From Planctomycetota bacterium (lineage in GTDB: Bacteria > Planctomycetota > UBA1135 > GCA-002686595): a DNA stretch of 55,668 bases. The DNA lies in assembly GCA_009691855.1 (NCBI GenBank), contig SIAI01000029.1, positions 1 to 55,668 of the forward strand. Direction: 5' to 3'. The notes beneath the pieces were generated by a model that saw only the letters and a program-made list of their open reading frames with translations, had not been told where the DNA came from and ran no database searches. Positions 1-8,708 of the stretch are shown one piece after another. Positions within the stretch are counted from its first letter, which is position 1. The number at the start of each line of letters is the position of its first letter. The position numbers and the translations under genes are program-made.

Positions 1-164
1 TAGTGGTGTGAGTCACGCACAGAGGCCTTTATCCCGGGCCGTCTTCGCCCGCCGCGGCGTTGCGCCTCCTCCGAGACTTGCACCGAAGTCGCGTCGTCGG
101 CGCGCCTTGCGGCGAACGAAGACAACCTCGGGATAAAGGCCCCTCTGCGCGACTCACACCACTA
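1..164. repeat. 164-bp palindromic element (MITE-like)
   Basis: Bases 1-36 and the reverse complement of bases 129-164 match at 33 of 36 positions; each arm starts TAGTGGTGTGAGTC outermost and ends CTTTATCCCG. The symmetry continues inward: GTCTTCG-NN-CGCCGC recurs on both sides, and the exact centre (82/83) is a small hairpin with stems GACTT (75-79) and AAGTC (86-90). The whole unit can therefore fold as one long hairpin and carries no convincing gene. Size, symmetry and lack of coding capacity resemble a MITE or other non-autonomous palindromic repeat. A second arm-like copy lies at 55046-55067. The left edge coincides with the window start, so the true boundary and any target duplication are not visible. 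Nothing else is recognisable in 165-265. Confidence 0.8.
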
Positions 165-265
165 GCGAGCCGCGCTGCAACGCGAGATCCGTGTCCACGA
201 GCTTCGTGCGCTGGCTCAGGAGGCCGACGCAAAGCCCTCGCTGAGCGCGCAGCTCCGCGCGCGTC

Positions 266-991
266 TCAGCCTCCGAGCGCGATCGTCAGGCCGACGAGCG
301 CGACGCCGATCGCCACCATCGCCAGGCCCATCTTCACGCCCGAGAAGCCTGCGTGGCGGCCGAGCAGGTGCCCCGCGGCGTACAAGAGCGCGATCGCCAC
401 GCCGTTCGAGACGCGCATGGCGAGGCTCAGCGGCGAGAAGAACACGAACGGCAGCACAACCGGGAAGGTCGAGCAGAAGACCAGCAGGCACACACCGAGC
501 GCGGCCAGCCACTCCTGACGCCGCAAGCGGGGGCGCGCGGGCAGCTCGGGCAGCGCGACGATCTTGCGCCGCAGCCCCTCCAGATCACCGGGGCCGAGCA
601 AGGGCGCCAGAGCGTCCGGCAGAGCTCCGCCGAGGAGCGCGTGCGCTTCGGCCTCGCTCCGAGCGGCGCGCACCGCGTGCGCCAGGGCCAGCGTGCGCCC
701 GCGCTGGATCAGGATCGTCAAGAGGTACATCACGCCATCCACGATGCCCCAGGCGAGGTTGCAGCCGATGGCGGCGAGCAGCACCGTGCGCACCTCGCCG
801 CGCTCGGCGCTGGCGGCGCTGAGCGAGCCGGTGAAGGACAGCACCATGATCAGGCCGAAGAGCACCTCCGCCAGGCGCTCGACGGGATCGAGCACGCGCG
901 CCTCGGGTTCGATGAGAGGTTCCTGGCCCAAGCGATTTGCGCGCAGCGGCTGCGGCGCGACGAGGTTAGTGCCGAGGCGCGACCGCAACAA
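266..991 (-). CDS. VIT1/CCC1-like multi-pass membrane protein
   Basis: About 241 residues if the tandem TTG codons at 991/988 are used. The core contains the block EVLFGLIMVLSFTGSL, then CNLAWGIVDGVMYLL, a soluble loop, and three further hydrophobic segments near the C terminus with GMRVSNGVA-like and FSGVKMGLAMVAIG-like stretches. This pattern is that of small VIT1/CCC1-type membrane proteins, a family otherwise known for iron or manganese transport; substrate cannot be told from sequence. The start is uncertain: no ATG is in frame, and a GTG at 895 would begin just before the conserved core (VLDPVERLAEV). The gene is divergent from the lapA-like gene at 1062. Inner membrane location is inferred from the hydrophobic segments. 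Confidence 0.6.
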   Translation of the reverse strand: MLRSRLGTNLVAPQPLRANRLGQEPLIEPEARVLDPVERLAEVLFGLIMVLSFTGSLSAASAERGEVRTVLLAAIGCNLAWGIVDGVMYLLTILIQRGRTLALAHAVRAARSEAEAHALLGGALPDALAPLLGPGDLEGLRRKIVALPELPARPRLRRQEWLAALGVCLLVFCSTFPVVLPFVFFSPLSLAMRVSNGVAIALLYAAGHLLGRHAGFSGVKMGLAMVAIGVALVGLTIALGG

Positions 992-1061
992 TCGCGCGAG
1001 CGCGCTCGGCGGGTCGCTCCACGCGCTTGATCGCCATGCGTCGGGTGGCGACACTCTCGCC

Positions 1062-1250
1062 GTGAAGAACCTCTTCGGTTGGATCGTGGTGGGCGTGACG
1101 GCCGTCTTCGTGGTCTTCAACCTGGAGAGCGCGAGCGTGTGGTTCTTCGGCATCCGCGCGCAGATGCCGCTGGCCTTGGTGGTGATCGCCTCGGCCTTCC
1201 TGGGCGCGCTGGCGACGTACGCCTTCACCAGCCTGAAGGGTCGCAAGTAG
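1062..1250 (+). CDS. LapA-domain (DUF1049-like) small membrane protein
   Basis: This 62-residue protein starts at a GTG. It has an N-terminal transmembrane helix (residues about 5-21, WIVVGVTAVFVVFNLE), a short hydrophilic segment with the typical NLESASVWFFG pattern, and a second helix (about 36-56). Two helices around an N-x-x-x-V-x-x-F motif are characteristic of the LapA/YciS family, which in E. coli (LapA with LapB) helps tune lipopolysaccharide synthesis; no lapB partner is visible here, so the role is only inferred. Its last third is duplicated at 4480-4545. It sits alone between a divergent transporter-like gene and a convergent lipoprotein gene. Confidence 0.65.
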   Translation: MKNLFGWIVVGVTAVFVVFNLESASVWFFGIRAQMPLALVVIASAFLGALATYAFTSLKGRK

Positions 1251-1323
1251 GACGGGCGCGTCTGCTCGGCCACGTCGTGCCCTTCCCGACGATCCGGGCG
1301 ATCCGGGTCGCCGAGCTCGAGCC

Positions 1324-1755
1324 TCAGGGCAGGCGCGCGAACTCGACGTCGAACGTCTCGCCCACCGAGGGCTGGGTGTAGGCGCCGGCCAGCGTGTCGT
1401 CGGTCGCGCGATACTGCAGCCGGTAGGTCGCGCCGGGATAGCCCGTGTCGCGCAGTTCGATGAAGACTGCCAGGTCGGACTCCCCGCTGCGCTCCCACGT
1501 GGATTGCGACACGTGGATCGGGTTCGGATTGAAGTAGCCGACGTCGAGGATGCCGTCCACCGCCGCGGCGCGGATGTCGAGGACGTAGCCACCGTCCGGG
1601 CGCCGCCATTTTCCGAGCAGCCGCTTCTCCTCCGCCTGCTTCGGAGCCGTCGTCGGTGCGGCGGAACCGCCGCCGGCGGCGCTCTGCGCGCAGGCTGCGG
1701 TCAGCAGGAGAGTGCCCAGCGCCAAGGCGAGGAGAGAGCTGCGCGTACGGTTCAC
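1324..1755 (-). CDS. small secreted lipoprotein, unknown function
   Basis: About 143 residues from the GTG at 1755. The N terminus is a lipoprotein signal: basic VNRTR, a hydrophobic stretch, and lipobox TAAC with Cys22 as the predicted lipidated residue. A Gly/Ala/Pro linker follows, then a compact domain beginning LLGKWRRPDGGYVLDI and ending near GETFDVEF, reminiscent of small beta-barrel domains that begin with a GxW motif (lipocalin-like), but no family is firmly recognised. A TTG at 1773 would add six residues; GTG is preferred because it puts the signal peptide at the start. It lies 93 bases downstream of the sulfatase on the same strand and may be cotranscribed with it. Confidence 0.7.
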   Translation of the reverse strand: MNRTRSSLLALALGTLLLTAACAQSAAGGGSAAPTTAPKQAEEKRLLGKWRRPDGGYVLDIRAAAVDGILDVGYFNPNPIHVSQSTWERSGESDLAVFIELRDTGYPGATYRLQYRATDDTLAGAYTQPSVGETFDVEFARLP

Positions 1756-1848
1756 GGTTCGAGCTTCGGGCAAGGGGTTTCCGTGCCCGCCGCCGCGGGG
1801 CGACGGGCACGGCCGATGGAATGGAGCGCAGGCTGCACGCGACCTCGG

Positions 1849-4317
1849 TCAGTCGCGCACGGCCGCCACCTTCTTGTTGGCGTCCTCGAGCGCGGACTCG
1901 TCGCTGGCCGCGAGCCCGCTCTTGCCGAGCACGATCACGACCTTCTCGAGGGTGCCGGTGAACTCGAACGGCATCTTGTCCACGTAGTCCTCGACCACTG
2001 GCGTGCCCGTGTCCAGGCCCACGTCGAAGGTCTCGTCGAGCGAGAAGCGCAGCGGGATGGTGCGTTCGATCTTGCCCTGGGCGACCTGCTTGCCATCCAC
2101 GGTGAGCGTGCCCGTACCGCTCTTGCCCATGCCGGGGCCGTCGTATTTGAAGTCGAACCCGAGGGTGTGCTTGCCGGGGGCGAGCTTCTCGGCCGAGCTG
2201 ACGCGGTACTTGTGCTGCTTCTGCTGCGAGAAGGAATGCACGTACTCCGGCTTGCCATCCATGATGAGCAAACCCCAACCGCCGAAACGTCCGCCTTGCG
2301 TGACGAGCACGCCGTCGGCGCCGCCTTCCGGAATCTCGACTTCCGCCGTGACGGTGAAGGACTTGTTCTTCATGTCCGGGGCCGAACCTTCGGGGACGCG
2401 GGTGGTCCCCGGGTAGTACGTGAACGTGTTGCGCCCGCGCGTCAGGCTCGGTCGCAGACGGACGTCGGCGCGTTCGGCAAGCGAGGAATCGAGCGGATAG
2501 ACGTTGTACTTCAGCGCTTCGCGCTCGAAGGCCGCCTGCAGTTCCTTCAGCTTCTCGGGGTTCTGCGCGGCGAGGTTGTTCGACTGCGAGAAGTCCTCAG
2601 CGATGTGGTAGAGCTCCCACTGGAAGTCGTCCGGGTTGGGCGTGGCCTTGCCGATGGCCGGCGGGGCCCACGGCAATTTCAGCGGCGAGGTGTTGGCCAT
2701 CCAGCCGTTGTCGTACACGCCGCGATTGCCCATCAGCTCGAAGTACTGCGACACGTGCTGAGTGGGTGCCTGCGCGTCGTCGAAGCTGTACACGAGGCTC
2801 GAACCCTCGATCGGCGTCTGTGTCACGCCGTTGATCCTCTTCGGTGCCTCGATTCCTGCCGCCTCGAGGATGGTCGGCACGATGTCGATGATCGAGCTGA
2901 ACTGCGAGCGCACCTGGCCGGTCTGCTTGATGCGCTTGGGCCAGGAGATCACCAGGCCGTTGCGCGTGCCGCCGAAGTGGCTGGCGACCTGCTTGGTCCA
3001 CTGGAAGGGCGTGTCCATCGCGTGCGCCCAGCCCACGGGGTAGTGGTTGTACGTCAGCGGTCCGCCGAGCTCGTCCATCATCGACAGCAGGTACTCGAAG
3101 CTCTCCTCCGCGCCGTTGGCGGCGACGCCGACTTCATTCACCAGACCCTGCAACGTGCCCTCGCCGCTCGCGCCGTTGTCGCCCATTTCATAGATGATGA
3201 GCGTGTTGTCCAACTCGCCGGTCTCCTCGATGGCCTGGATGACGCGTCCGATATTGGAGTCGCAGTAGGCGAGGCACGCCGCGTAGACCTCCATCATGTG
3301 CGCATAGAGCTTCTTCTGGTCGGCGCTGCACGAATCCCACGCCGGGATCTCCTTGGGCCGTGCGCTGAGCTTGGTGCCGGCGGGGACGACGCCCTGCGCA
3401 ATCTGGCGCGCGAGCGTTTCCTCGCGCACCTTGTCCCAGCCCTGATCGAACTGGCCCTTGAACTTCGCGATCCATTCCTTGGGAGCATGGTGCGGCGCGT
3501 GGCAGAGGCCCGGGGCGTAGTAGGCGAAGAACGGCTTGTCCGGCGCGAGGCTGTTTTGCTGACGGATCCAGCCGATGGCGTGATCCGCCATGTCCGCGTC
3601 GAAGTGGTAATCCTTCGCGTCGTGCGGCGCCTCGACCGGCTTGGTGCCGTCGAAGATGGCCGGGTGCCACTGGTCGGTGTCGCCGCCGATGAAGCCGTAG
3701 AAATATTCGAAGCCCAGCGCGGTGGGCCAGAGGTCGAACGGTCCGGCCTGGCTGGTCTGCCAGTCGGGCACGTTGTGATTCTTGCCGTACCACGACGTGT
3801 TGTAGCCGCTCTGCTTGAGGATCTCGCCCACGGTGCCACAGCTCTTGGGCATCAGCGAGTCGTAGCCGGGGTAGCCCGTGCCCATCTCCGTGATGACGCC
3901 CGTGTGGCAGGTGTGGTGATTGCGCCCGGTGATGAGCGCCGCGCGCGTGGGCGAGCACAGCGCCGTGGTGTGGAACGTGTTGTAGCGCAGACCCGCCTTG
4001 GCGAGCATGTCGAAGGTCGGCGTGGGGATCGGCCCGCCGAACGTGGATGCCGCGGAGAAGCCCACGTCATCGGTGAGGATCAGCAGGACATTCGGCGCGC
4101 CCTTGGGAGCCGCGAGCGGCTGCGGAAAGTCCGGCGTGGACTCCGCGGCCGTGCGCGCGATCTTGCCCTTGAACTCCGTCGTCGGCCGGGGCAGGACCGC
4201 GCCCTGCGCGGAGCTCGCACCCTCTTGCGACTGACAAGCACCGACGAGCAACAGAGGAGCTGCGCAGGCGAGCAGCGTCAGTGATCCAAGGAGACTGTCC
4301 TTCAATTGATGAGTCAT
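1849..4317 (-). CDS. type I sulfatase (arylsulfatase family) lipoprotein
   Basis: 822 residues from the ATG at 4317. The N terminus is a lipoprotein signal with lipobox LVGAC (Cys28). Metal ligands appear in LILTDDVG (Asp83-Asp84), and the sulfatase signature [12 protein letters not shown] starts at Cys121, the residue converted to formylglycine in this family. Further family motifs follow ([33 protein letters not shown], and [11 protein letters not shown]). The last 150 or so residues form an added beta-rich domain. The enzyme should hydrolyse sulfate esters outside the cytoplasm; the substrate is unknown. Maturation requires a formylglycine-generating enzyme; the related domain in the kinase at 44213-47419 lacks the catalytic cysteines and is an unlikely activator. 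Confidence 0.92.
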   Translation of the reverse strand: MTHQLKDSLLGSLTLLACAAPLLLVGACQSQEGASSAQGAVLPRPTTEFKGKIARTAAESTPDFPQPLAAPKGAPNVLLILTDDVGFSAASTFGGPIPTPTFDMLAKAGLRYNTFHTTALCSPTRAALITGRNHHTCHTGVITEMGTGYPGYDSLMPKSCGTVGEILKQSGYNTSWYGKNHNVPDWQTSQAGPFDLWPTALGFEYFYGFIGGDTDQWHPAIFDGTKPVEAPHDAKDYHFDADMADHAIGWIRQQNSLAPDKPFFAYYAPGLCHAPHHAPKEWIAKFKGQFDQGWDKVREETLARQIAQGVVPAGTKLSARPKEIPAWDSCSADQKKLYAHMMEVYAACLAYCDSNIGRVIQAIEETGELDNTLIIYEMGDNGASGEGTLQGLVNEVGVAANGAEESFEYLLSMMDELGGPLTYNHYPVGWAHAMDTPFQWTKQVASHFGGTRNGLVISWPKRIKQTGQVRSQFSSIIDIVPTILEAAGIEAPKRINGVTQTPIEGSSLVYSFDDAQAPTQHVSQYFELMGNRGVYDNGWMANTSPLKLPWAPPAIGKATPNPDDFQWELYHIAEDFSQSNNLAAQNPEKLKELQAAFEREALKYNVYPLDSSLAERADVRLRPSLTRGRNTFTYYPGTTRVPEGSAPDMKNKSFTVTAEVEIPEGGADGVLVTQGGRFGGWGLLIMDGKPEYVHSFSQQKQHKYRVSSAEKLAPGKHTLGFDFKYDGPGMGKSGTGTLTVDGKQVAQGKIERTIPLRFSLDETFDVGLDTGTPVVEDYVDKMPFEFTGTLEKVVIVLGKSGLAASDESALEDANKKVAAVRD

Positions 4318-4455
4318 GTCGTGTTCCGCGATCGACTGCCGGGCGAGGAGTTCGCCCAGTTGGGGATGCTCGCAGTGCGTGCGAGCAACGCAGGAGACTC
4401 TAACAGGACCAGAGGATGGGGAGAACCTCGCCGGCATCAGCCAGAGCCTCGAGTC

Positions 4456-4549
4456 ATGCCGCGCTCGAAGAGCGCCTTCGTGGTCATCGCCTCAGCCTTC
4501 CTGGGCGCGCTGGCGACGTACGCCTTCACCAGCCTGAGCCGCAAGCAAG
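4456..4549 (+). pseudogene. fragment of a second lapA-like copy
   Basis: Bases 4480-4545 repeat 1179-1245 with only a few differences and encode the same peptide, [19 protein letters not shown], the second helix of the LapA-like protein at 1062-1250. The first helix is absent, the upstream codons (MPRSKSAF) are unrelated, and there is no stop where the intact gene ends, so translation would run antisense into the efflux gene. This is best read as a truncated duplicate, not a working gene. It lies between the sulfatase start and the end of the NodT-type gene. Confidence 0.75.
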
Positions 4550-4566
4550 GCGCGGCGGCTCGAGCA

Positions 4567-5967
4567 CTACTCGAAGCCGCCGCCCAGCGCGAGGTGCAGG
4601 TTGACGCGCTCGGCGCGGCGCGCCTGGCGCAACGTGAGCAGGCCCGAGCGTGCCGCGTTCACCTGACGCTGCAACTGCAGCACGCCGAGCGTGTCGGCCT
4701 TGCCGGCGTCGGCCTCGAGCTTGCGCAGGCGCAGGGCCTCCTGGTCGTCTTGCACCGCGGCCGCGAGGCGCTCCTCACGCATGGCCAAGGAGGCCTCGCT
4801 GGCGAGCGAGTTCTCCACGTCCAGGAAGGCGCGCAGCGCGGTCTGGCCGTAGGCCACGAGCGCGCCCTCTTGCTCCGCCGTGGCGATGTCCACCTGGGCC
4901 TTCAGCGCGCCGCCGTCGAAGATCGGCGCGAAGAAGTTCGCGCCCACGTTGAAGAAGGAGCCGCCGCGGCTCGTGACCTCGGTGAGCTGGCTGTTGGCGC
5001 CCGCGTTGGCCGTGAGCGAGAGGCTCGGCAGGCGCGCGAGCTGCCGGGCCGCGACGTTCTTGAAGGCGCCACGCACGCGACGCTCCGCGGCCGCGACGTC
5101 GGGGCGGCGCTGCAGGAGCTCGGAAGGCACGCCGGCGGGCACCGCGCCCGGCATTTCTGGTAGCGCGGGAGACACCTCGAGCTCGGCGGATGGATAGCGC
5201 CCGAGCAGGGCCTCGAGCGCGCGCACCGTCTGCTGCTGCGCGGCCTCGGCGGCGTGCAGACTTGCCTGGGTTGCGGCCAGGTCCGCGCTGGCCAAGCGCA
5301 CGTCCTGCTCGCCGACTTTGCCGGCCGCGCGCCGTGCCTCCAGCACGCGCAACGTCTCCTGCGCGCTGGCCACCTGTTCCTGAAGCAGCAGCTCTTGCTG
5401 CCGCGCCTCGGTGGCGATGAACCAGGCCTTGGCCGTGGCCGCGGCGATCGACTGGCGCGCGAACTCGAGGTCGAGCGCGGCGCCCTCGTAGCGCGCCTGC
5501 GCGGCGCCGGACTCCGCGCTCAGACGCCCCCAAACGTCCAGCTCCCAGGTCATGTTCAGGCCCGCACCGCGCGAGTCGAGGCGGTTGTCGGCCGAGCCGC
5601 CCTGCGTCTGCGCGGCGCCCGAAGCGCCGACCACGGGCTGCAGCGCGGCGCCCGCGGCCATGGCCGCGGCGCTGGCGACGTCGAGCTTGGCCTGCGCGGC
5701 GCGCAGGTCGAGGTTCGCCTTGAGCGCCTCGCCCACGAGCGCCTCGAGCTGCGGGTCGCCAAAGGAACGCAACCAGCCGTCGGGCACGGTGCCGTTCTCG
5801 GCCGCGGCCGACCAGACGCCGGGCACGACCGCGCTCGGCAGGGCCTCCGCGAAGGCGGCTTCGGTCGTCGGAGCGGGGCGCGTCGCGCACGCGGCGAGCA
5901 GCAGGGCGCAGGCGAGTGCGAGCGACGAACCGAGGAGACGGGTGCGCATCATCGGGTGGGTGGTCAT
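4567..5967 (-). CDS. NodT-family outer membrane efflux lipoprotein
   Basis: 466 residues from ATG 5967. The signal sequence ends in lipobox LLAAC (Cys27), followed by the family start WLRSFGDPQLEALVGEALKANLDLRAAQAKLD. The body has the two homologous long helical repeats of outer membrane efflux proteins (TolC/OprM type), including RRPDVAAAERRVRGAF and FAPIFDGGALKAQV, which are typical of NodT/OprM members. It forms the outer membrane channel of a tripartite exporter. It is the last gene of a three-gene operon behind the HlyD adaptor (8-base gap), which shows its partner directly. No inner-membrane transporter of the RND, MFS or ABC type is encoded in the operon. Confidence 0.93.
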   Translation of the reverse strand: MTTHPMMRTRLLGSSLALACALLLAACATRPAPTTEAAFAEALPSAVVPGVWSAAAENGTVPDGWLRSFGDPQLEALVGEALKANLDLRAAQAKLDVASAAAMAAGAALQPVVGASGAAQTQGGSADNRLDSRGAGLNMTWELDVWGRLSAESGAAQARYEGAALDLEFARQSIAAATAKAWFIATEARQQELLLQEQVASAQETLRVLEARRAAGKVGEQDVRLASADLAATQASLHAAEAAQQQTVRALEALLGRYPSAELEVSPALPEMPGAVPAGVPSELLQRRPDVAAAERRVRGAFKNVAARQLARLPSLSLTANAGANSQLTEVTSRGGSFFNVGANFFAPIFDGGALKAQVDIATAEQEGALVAYGQTALRAFLDVENSLASEASLAMREERLAAAVQDDQEALRLRKLEADAGKADTLGVLQLQRQVNAARSGLLTLRQARRAERVNLHLALGGGFE

Positions 5968-5975
5968 GGCCGCGT

Positions 5976-6926
5976 TCAGGGCAGGAACACCCAGTTTTCC
6001 CAGCTGCTGATGCGCAGGATCATCATGCGCAGGATGTCGAGGTGGTGCAGTTCGCCCGTGTACACGGCGACCGTCGCGTTCGAGCCGGCGGGCAGGTTGT
6101 ATTCCGAGATGTCGTCGAGGACCTCGATCTGCACTGGCACGCGCCCACTCTTCGCGGCGTCGTCGAGTGTGCGCAGCGCACCCGAGGCCGAGATCGCGCC
6201 CTCGGCCAGCAACGGCTGGAGGCTCTTCACGCGCGCCTTGAACACGCGCCCCGGCGCGGCATCGAAGGCCACCTCGGCCCCGTCACCGGCGTCGATGAAC
6301 TCGCTCGCGTTCTGCTTGAAGCCGGCCATCAGGTACGGCCCCTCGGCGTGCACGAAGACCATCACCTGCGAGAAAGCCATGGGCATCACGATCTGGCCCG
6401 GGCGGATGACGATCTGCGTGACGTAGCCATCAGCCGGTGCGCGCGCCGTGGTCGCCTCGAGCTGGTAGGCGGCCACGCGCAGGTCGGCCTGCAGGCGCTC
6501 GACCTCGGTCTGGGCCTTGTCGAGGTCGTACTGGTTGCCGGCGCCCGCCTGCACCAGCCCGTTTTCCTGCTTCAGGCGCGTCTGGGCGAGATTCAGCTGC
6601 GCTTGCAGCGAGTCTACGCGCGCCTGGTACGACTCGGGATCGACGCGGAACAGCACGTCACCCTTCTTCAGCGGCTTGCCGCCCTCCTGAGTGACCTCGA
6701 CCACGCGTCCGGTGACCTCGCAGATGATCGGCGTGGTGATCGCGTAGGTGCGTGCGAACGACGTGACCGGCTGGCAACGCCCGACCCACAGGAACAGGAA
6801 CAGCACGGTCGCGACGGCGATGAAGATCGAGGTCACCACCGACCACAGGTTGATCGGCAGCAGCTTGAACTTCTTGAAGATCAGCCACCAGGCCAGACCG
6901 TAGACGCCGAAGACGAGTTCCAGCAC
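5976..6926 (-). CDS. HlyD-family membrane fusion protein (YiaV-like)
   Basis: 316 residues, GTG start at 6926. The first 55 residues are hydrophobic with a transmembrane helix (about 33-50). The lipoyl half-motifs follow (VTGRVVEVTQEGGKPLKKGDVLFRVD; APADGYVTQIVIRPGQIV) around a coiled-coil hairpin (about 100-160, QARVDSLQAQLNLAQTRL). The C-terminal part contains FKARVKSLQP and ends in an amphipathic stretch. It matches the subclass of adaptors whose N terminus carries extra membrane segments, such as E. coli YiaV. It bridges the inner membrane and the NodT-type channel. Only 3 bases separate it from the DUF3302 gene upstream, the same pairing as E. coli yiaW-yiaV. Confidence 0.88.
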   Translation of the reverse strand: MLELVFGVYGLAWWLIFKKFKLLPINLWSVVTSIFIAVATVLFLFLWVGRCQPVTSFARTYAITTPIICEVTGRVVEVTQEGGKPLKKGDVLFRVDPESYQARVDSLQAQLNLAQTRLKQENGLVQAGAGNQYDLDKAQTEVERLQADLRVAAYQLEATTARAPADGYVTQIVIRPGQIVMPMAFSQVMVFVHAEGPYLMAGFKQNASEFIDAGDGAEVAFDAAPGRVFKARVKSLQPLLAEGAISASGALRTLDDAAKSGRVPVQIEVLDDISEYNLPAGSNATVAVYTGELHHLDILRMMILRISSWENWVFLP

Positions 6927-6929
6927 GGC

Positions 6930-7283
6930 TCAGGCTCCCTGCGCGCGGCCGCTGGCGGGCTTGGCGCGTTCGAGCACGGCCAGGCGCTCCTGGAGTTCGC
7001 GCACGGTGCGCTTCAGCTCGCCCAGCTCGGGCCCCGCGCCCGCGTTCCCACCCTCGACCGCGACGGTGAACGTGGTCTTGTTCGAGACCGACCACAGGAA
7101 CACCAGCGGCCAGATCGCATGCAGCGTGAACAGGCTCAGCCAGCACGCATAGTGGATCGCGTCGGCCTGCGGGTGGTTGCGCTTCTTCGCCATCCGGTGC
7201 GGCAGGTCGTGGATGAAGACGAAGACGTAGAAGAGCGCGGTGATCGACAGCAGCAGGGCTGCCAACGCGACGTATTCCAGCAT
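6930..7283 (-). CDS. DUF3302 (YiaW-like) inner membrane protein
   Basis: 117 residues from ATG 7283. Two transmembrane helices (about 3-24 and 46-66) flank the conserved HDLPHRMAKKRNHPQADAIHYACWLSLFTLHAIWP region that marks the DUF3302/YiaW family. The C-terminal 45 residues form a predicted coiled coil (LGELKRTVRELQERLAVLE), which may contact the adaptor. It is the first gene of the operon with the HlyD-type and NodT-type genes. The molecular function of this family is not established; context makes it a candidate membrane subunit of the exporter. The 146 bases to the divergent gene at 7430 should hold the promoters for both directions. Confidence 0.85.
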   Translation of the reverse strand: MLEYVALAALLLSITALFYVFVFIHDLPHRMAKKRNHPQADAIHYACWLSLFTLHAIWPLVFLWSVSNKTTFTVAVEGGNAGAGPELGELKRTVRELQERLAVLERAKPASGRAQGA

Positions 7284-7429
7284 GGTGTGGATGGGCTCGC
7301 GCTCCGGGTTGGTCCAGAGCGACGAGTGGGGCGCGAATTCTAGCCAGCGAGCTCCCGGCCCACCCGCTCATTCGCAGCTCGAGGCGCCTGGCACTATGCT
7401 CTCCGCCCTTCGCACCGAAAGGACCCACC

Positions 7430-8653
7430 ATGCTCGCCGCACTGTTCCTCGCCGCTCTCTCTTCTTCCGCTTCTTCCGGCCACGACGACCCGGACCTCGT
7501 CACGCTCAAGGACAAGAAGCAGGTCGAGTGTCGCGTGTTGCTCGAGAACGAGCAGAAGGTCGTCTACCGCACGGGCAAGAAGACCCAGGAGGTCGCGCGT
7601 GCAGAGGTGACCGACGTCCAGTCGGTCGAGCGCAGCCTGGAGCAGTTCCTGGAGCGCTTCGCCAACGCCGACGCGACCAGCGTCCCGGCCCTGGCCGATC
7701 TGGCGCTGTTCGCCGAGAAAAGCTACCTGCCCGGCGAGGCCTTCAACACCTGGATCCGCATCCTGACGCTCGACCCCGAGAACGAGCAGGCCTGGACCAA
7801 GCTCGGCGGCACGAAGCGCCGCAAGGGCTGGGAGCTGAAGGTGCGCGGGCGCTTCCTCGACATCCAGGAGCTGCGCACGCGCGTGAGCGACTGGAAGAAC
7901 GCGCTCGAGCTGCGCACGGCGCACTTCCTGGTGCAGACCGACGCGGCGCCCGAGCTGGCGCTCGACGCCACGCTCGACCTCGAGCGCGCCTACCTGACCT
8001 TCTACAAGATCCTGGGCAAGCCGCTGGAGCTGTACGTGTTCGACGAGCTGCCCGAGATCCAGATCTTCGCCGACGCGAAGGACTTCCCGGCCCCGCCCAC
8101 GCCGGGGCGCAGCGCCTGGTTCAGCTTCCCGGCCAACACGCTGTACGTGAATGTCGCCGGCAAGCCCAACCGCGGCGACATCGTGGCCGAGCTGGTGGAC
8201 GCGCTCATCTACAACTCGTTCCGGCGCACGCTGGACAAGAAGACGGGCCAGATCGAGCCCTGGGCGCGCGAGGGTCTGCGCCAGGCTTTCGCCGGCGCCG
8301 TGCGCCCGAACCCGGGCAAGGTGCGCTTCGACTTCGAGACGCCGCTCACGGCGCACTTCAAGACGCAGGCGAGCGACGCGAAGGCGCTGACGCTCGAGCA
8401 GGTGCTGCGCGCCGGCTTCGCCTCCTTCGACTCCGGCACCGACGCGCCGCGCTACGTGGCCCAGTCATACACGCTCACGCACTTCCTGGCCTTCGCCGGG
8501 CAGGGCAAGTACCGCGCGGCCTACGCGACGTTCCTGAAGGACTCGTACCTCGGCAAGGGTGGGGCCTCGAACTTCGCCAAGGCCGTGGGCGTGGACCCCA
8601 AGACGCTCGAGGCCGAGTGGGTGGCGTACGTCAAGAAGCTGGCCGGCGGGTGA
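7430..8653 (+). CDS. secreted protein with peptidase-MA/DUF1570-like domain
   Basis: 407 residues; ATG preceded by AAAGGA at a good distance. Signal peptide MLAALFLAALSSSASSG. After a lysine/glutamate-rich segment (LVTLKDKKQVECRVLL) comes a TPR-like helical part (LALFAEKSYLPGEAFNTWIRILTLDP) and then a 200-residue region starting HFLVQTDAAPELALDATLDLERAYLTFYKILG, close in style to DUF1570/peptidase-MA proteins common in planctomycetes. The zinc-binding HExxH expected in active members is replaced here (IVAELVDALIYNSF), so proteolytic activity is doubtful. Function is unknown; a periplasmic or secreted location is inferred. It precedes a lipoprotein gene by 55 bases and could share a transcript. 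Confidence 0.7.
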   Translation: MLAALFLAALSSSASSGHDDPDLVTLKDKKQVECRVLLENEQKVVYRTGKKTQEVARAEVTDVQSVERSLEQFLERFANADATSVPALADLALFAEKSYLPGEAFNTWIRILTLDPENEQAWTKLGGTKRRKGWELKVRGRFLDIQELRTRVSDWKNALELRTAHFLVQTDAAPELALDATLDLERAYLTFYKILGKPLELYVFDELPEIQIFADAKDFPAPPTPGRSAWFSFPANTLYVNVAGKPNRGDIVAELVDALIYNSFRRTLDKKTGQIEPWAREGLRQAFAGAVRPNPGKVRFDFETPLTAHFKTQASDAKALTLEQVLRAGFASFDSGTDAPRYVAQSYTLTHFLAFAGQGKYRAAYATFLKDSYLGKGGASNFAKAVGVDPKTLEAEWVAYVKKLAGG

Positions 8654-8708
8654 TGCGCCCCGCTCGGGTTCGAGGCCTTCACCGCAACGCGTAACACGAG
8701 ATCCACCT

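Noticed and set aside
1504..4284. Open frame of over 900 codons on the plus strand
   Set aside because: It lies antisense to the sulfatase, has shadow-type composition (Arg, Val, Leu, Glu rich) and no domain; it follows from the codon use of the real gene.
4456..4549. A second functional LapA-like gene
   Set aside because: It lacks the first helix and a proper stop and continues antisense through the NodT-type gene.
7430..8653. Zinc peptidase assignment for the DUF1570-like protein
   Set aside because: No HExxH motif is present where active relatives have it.
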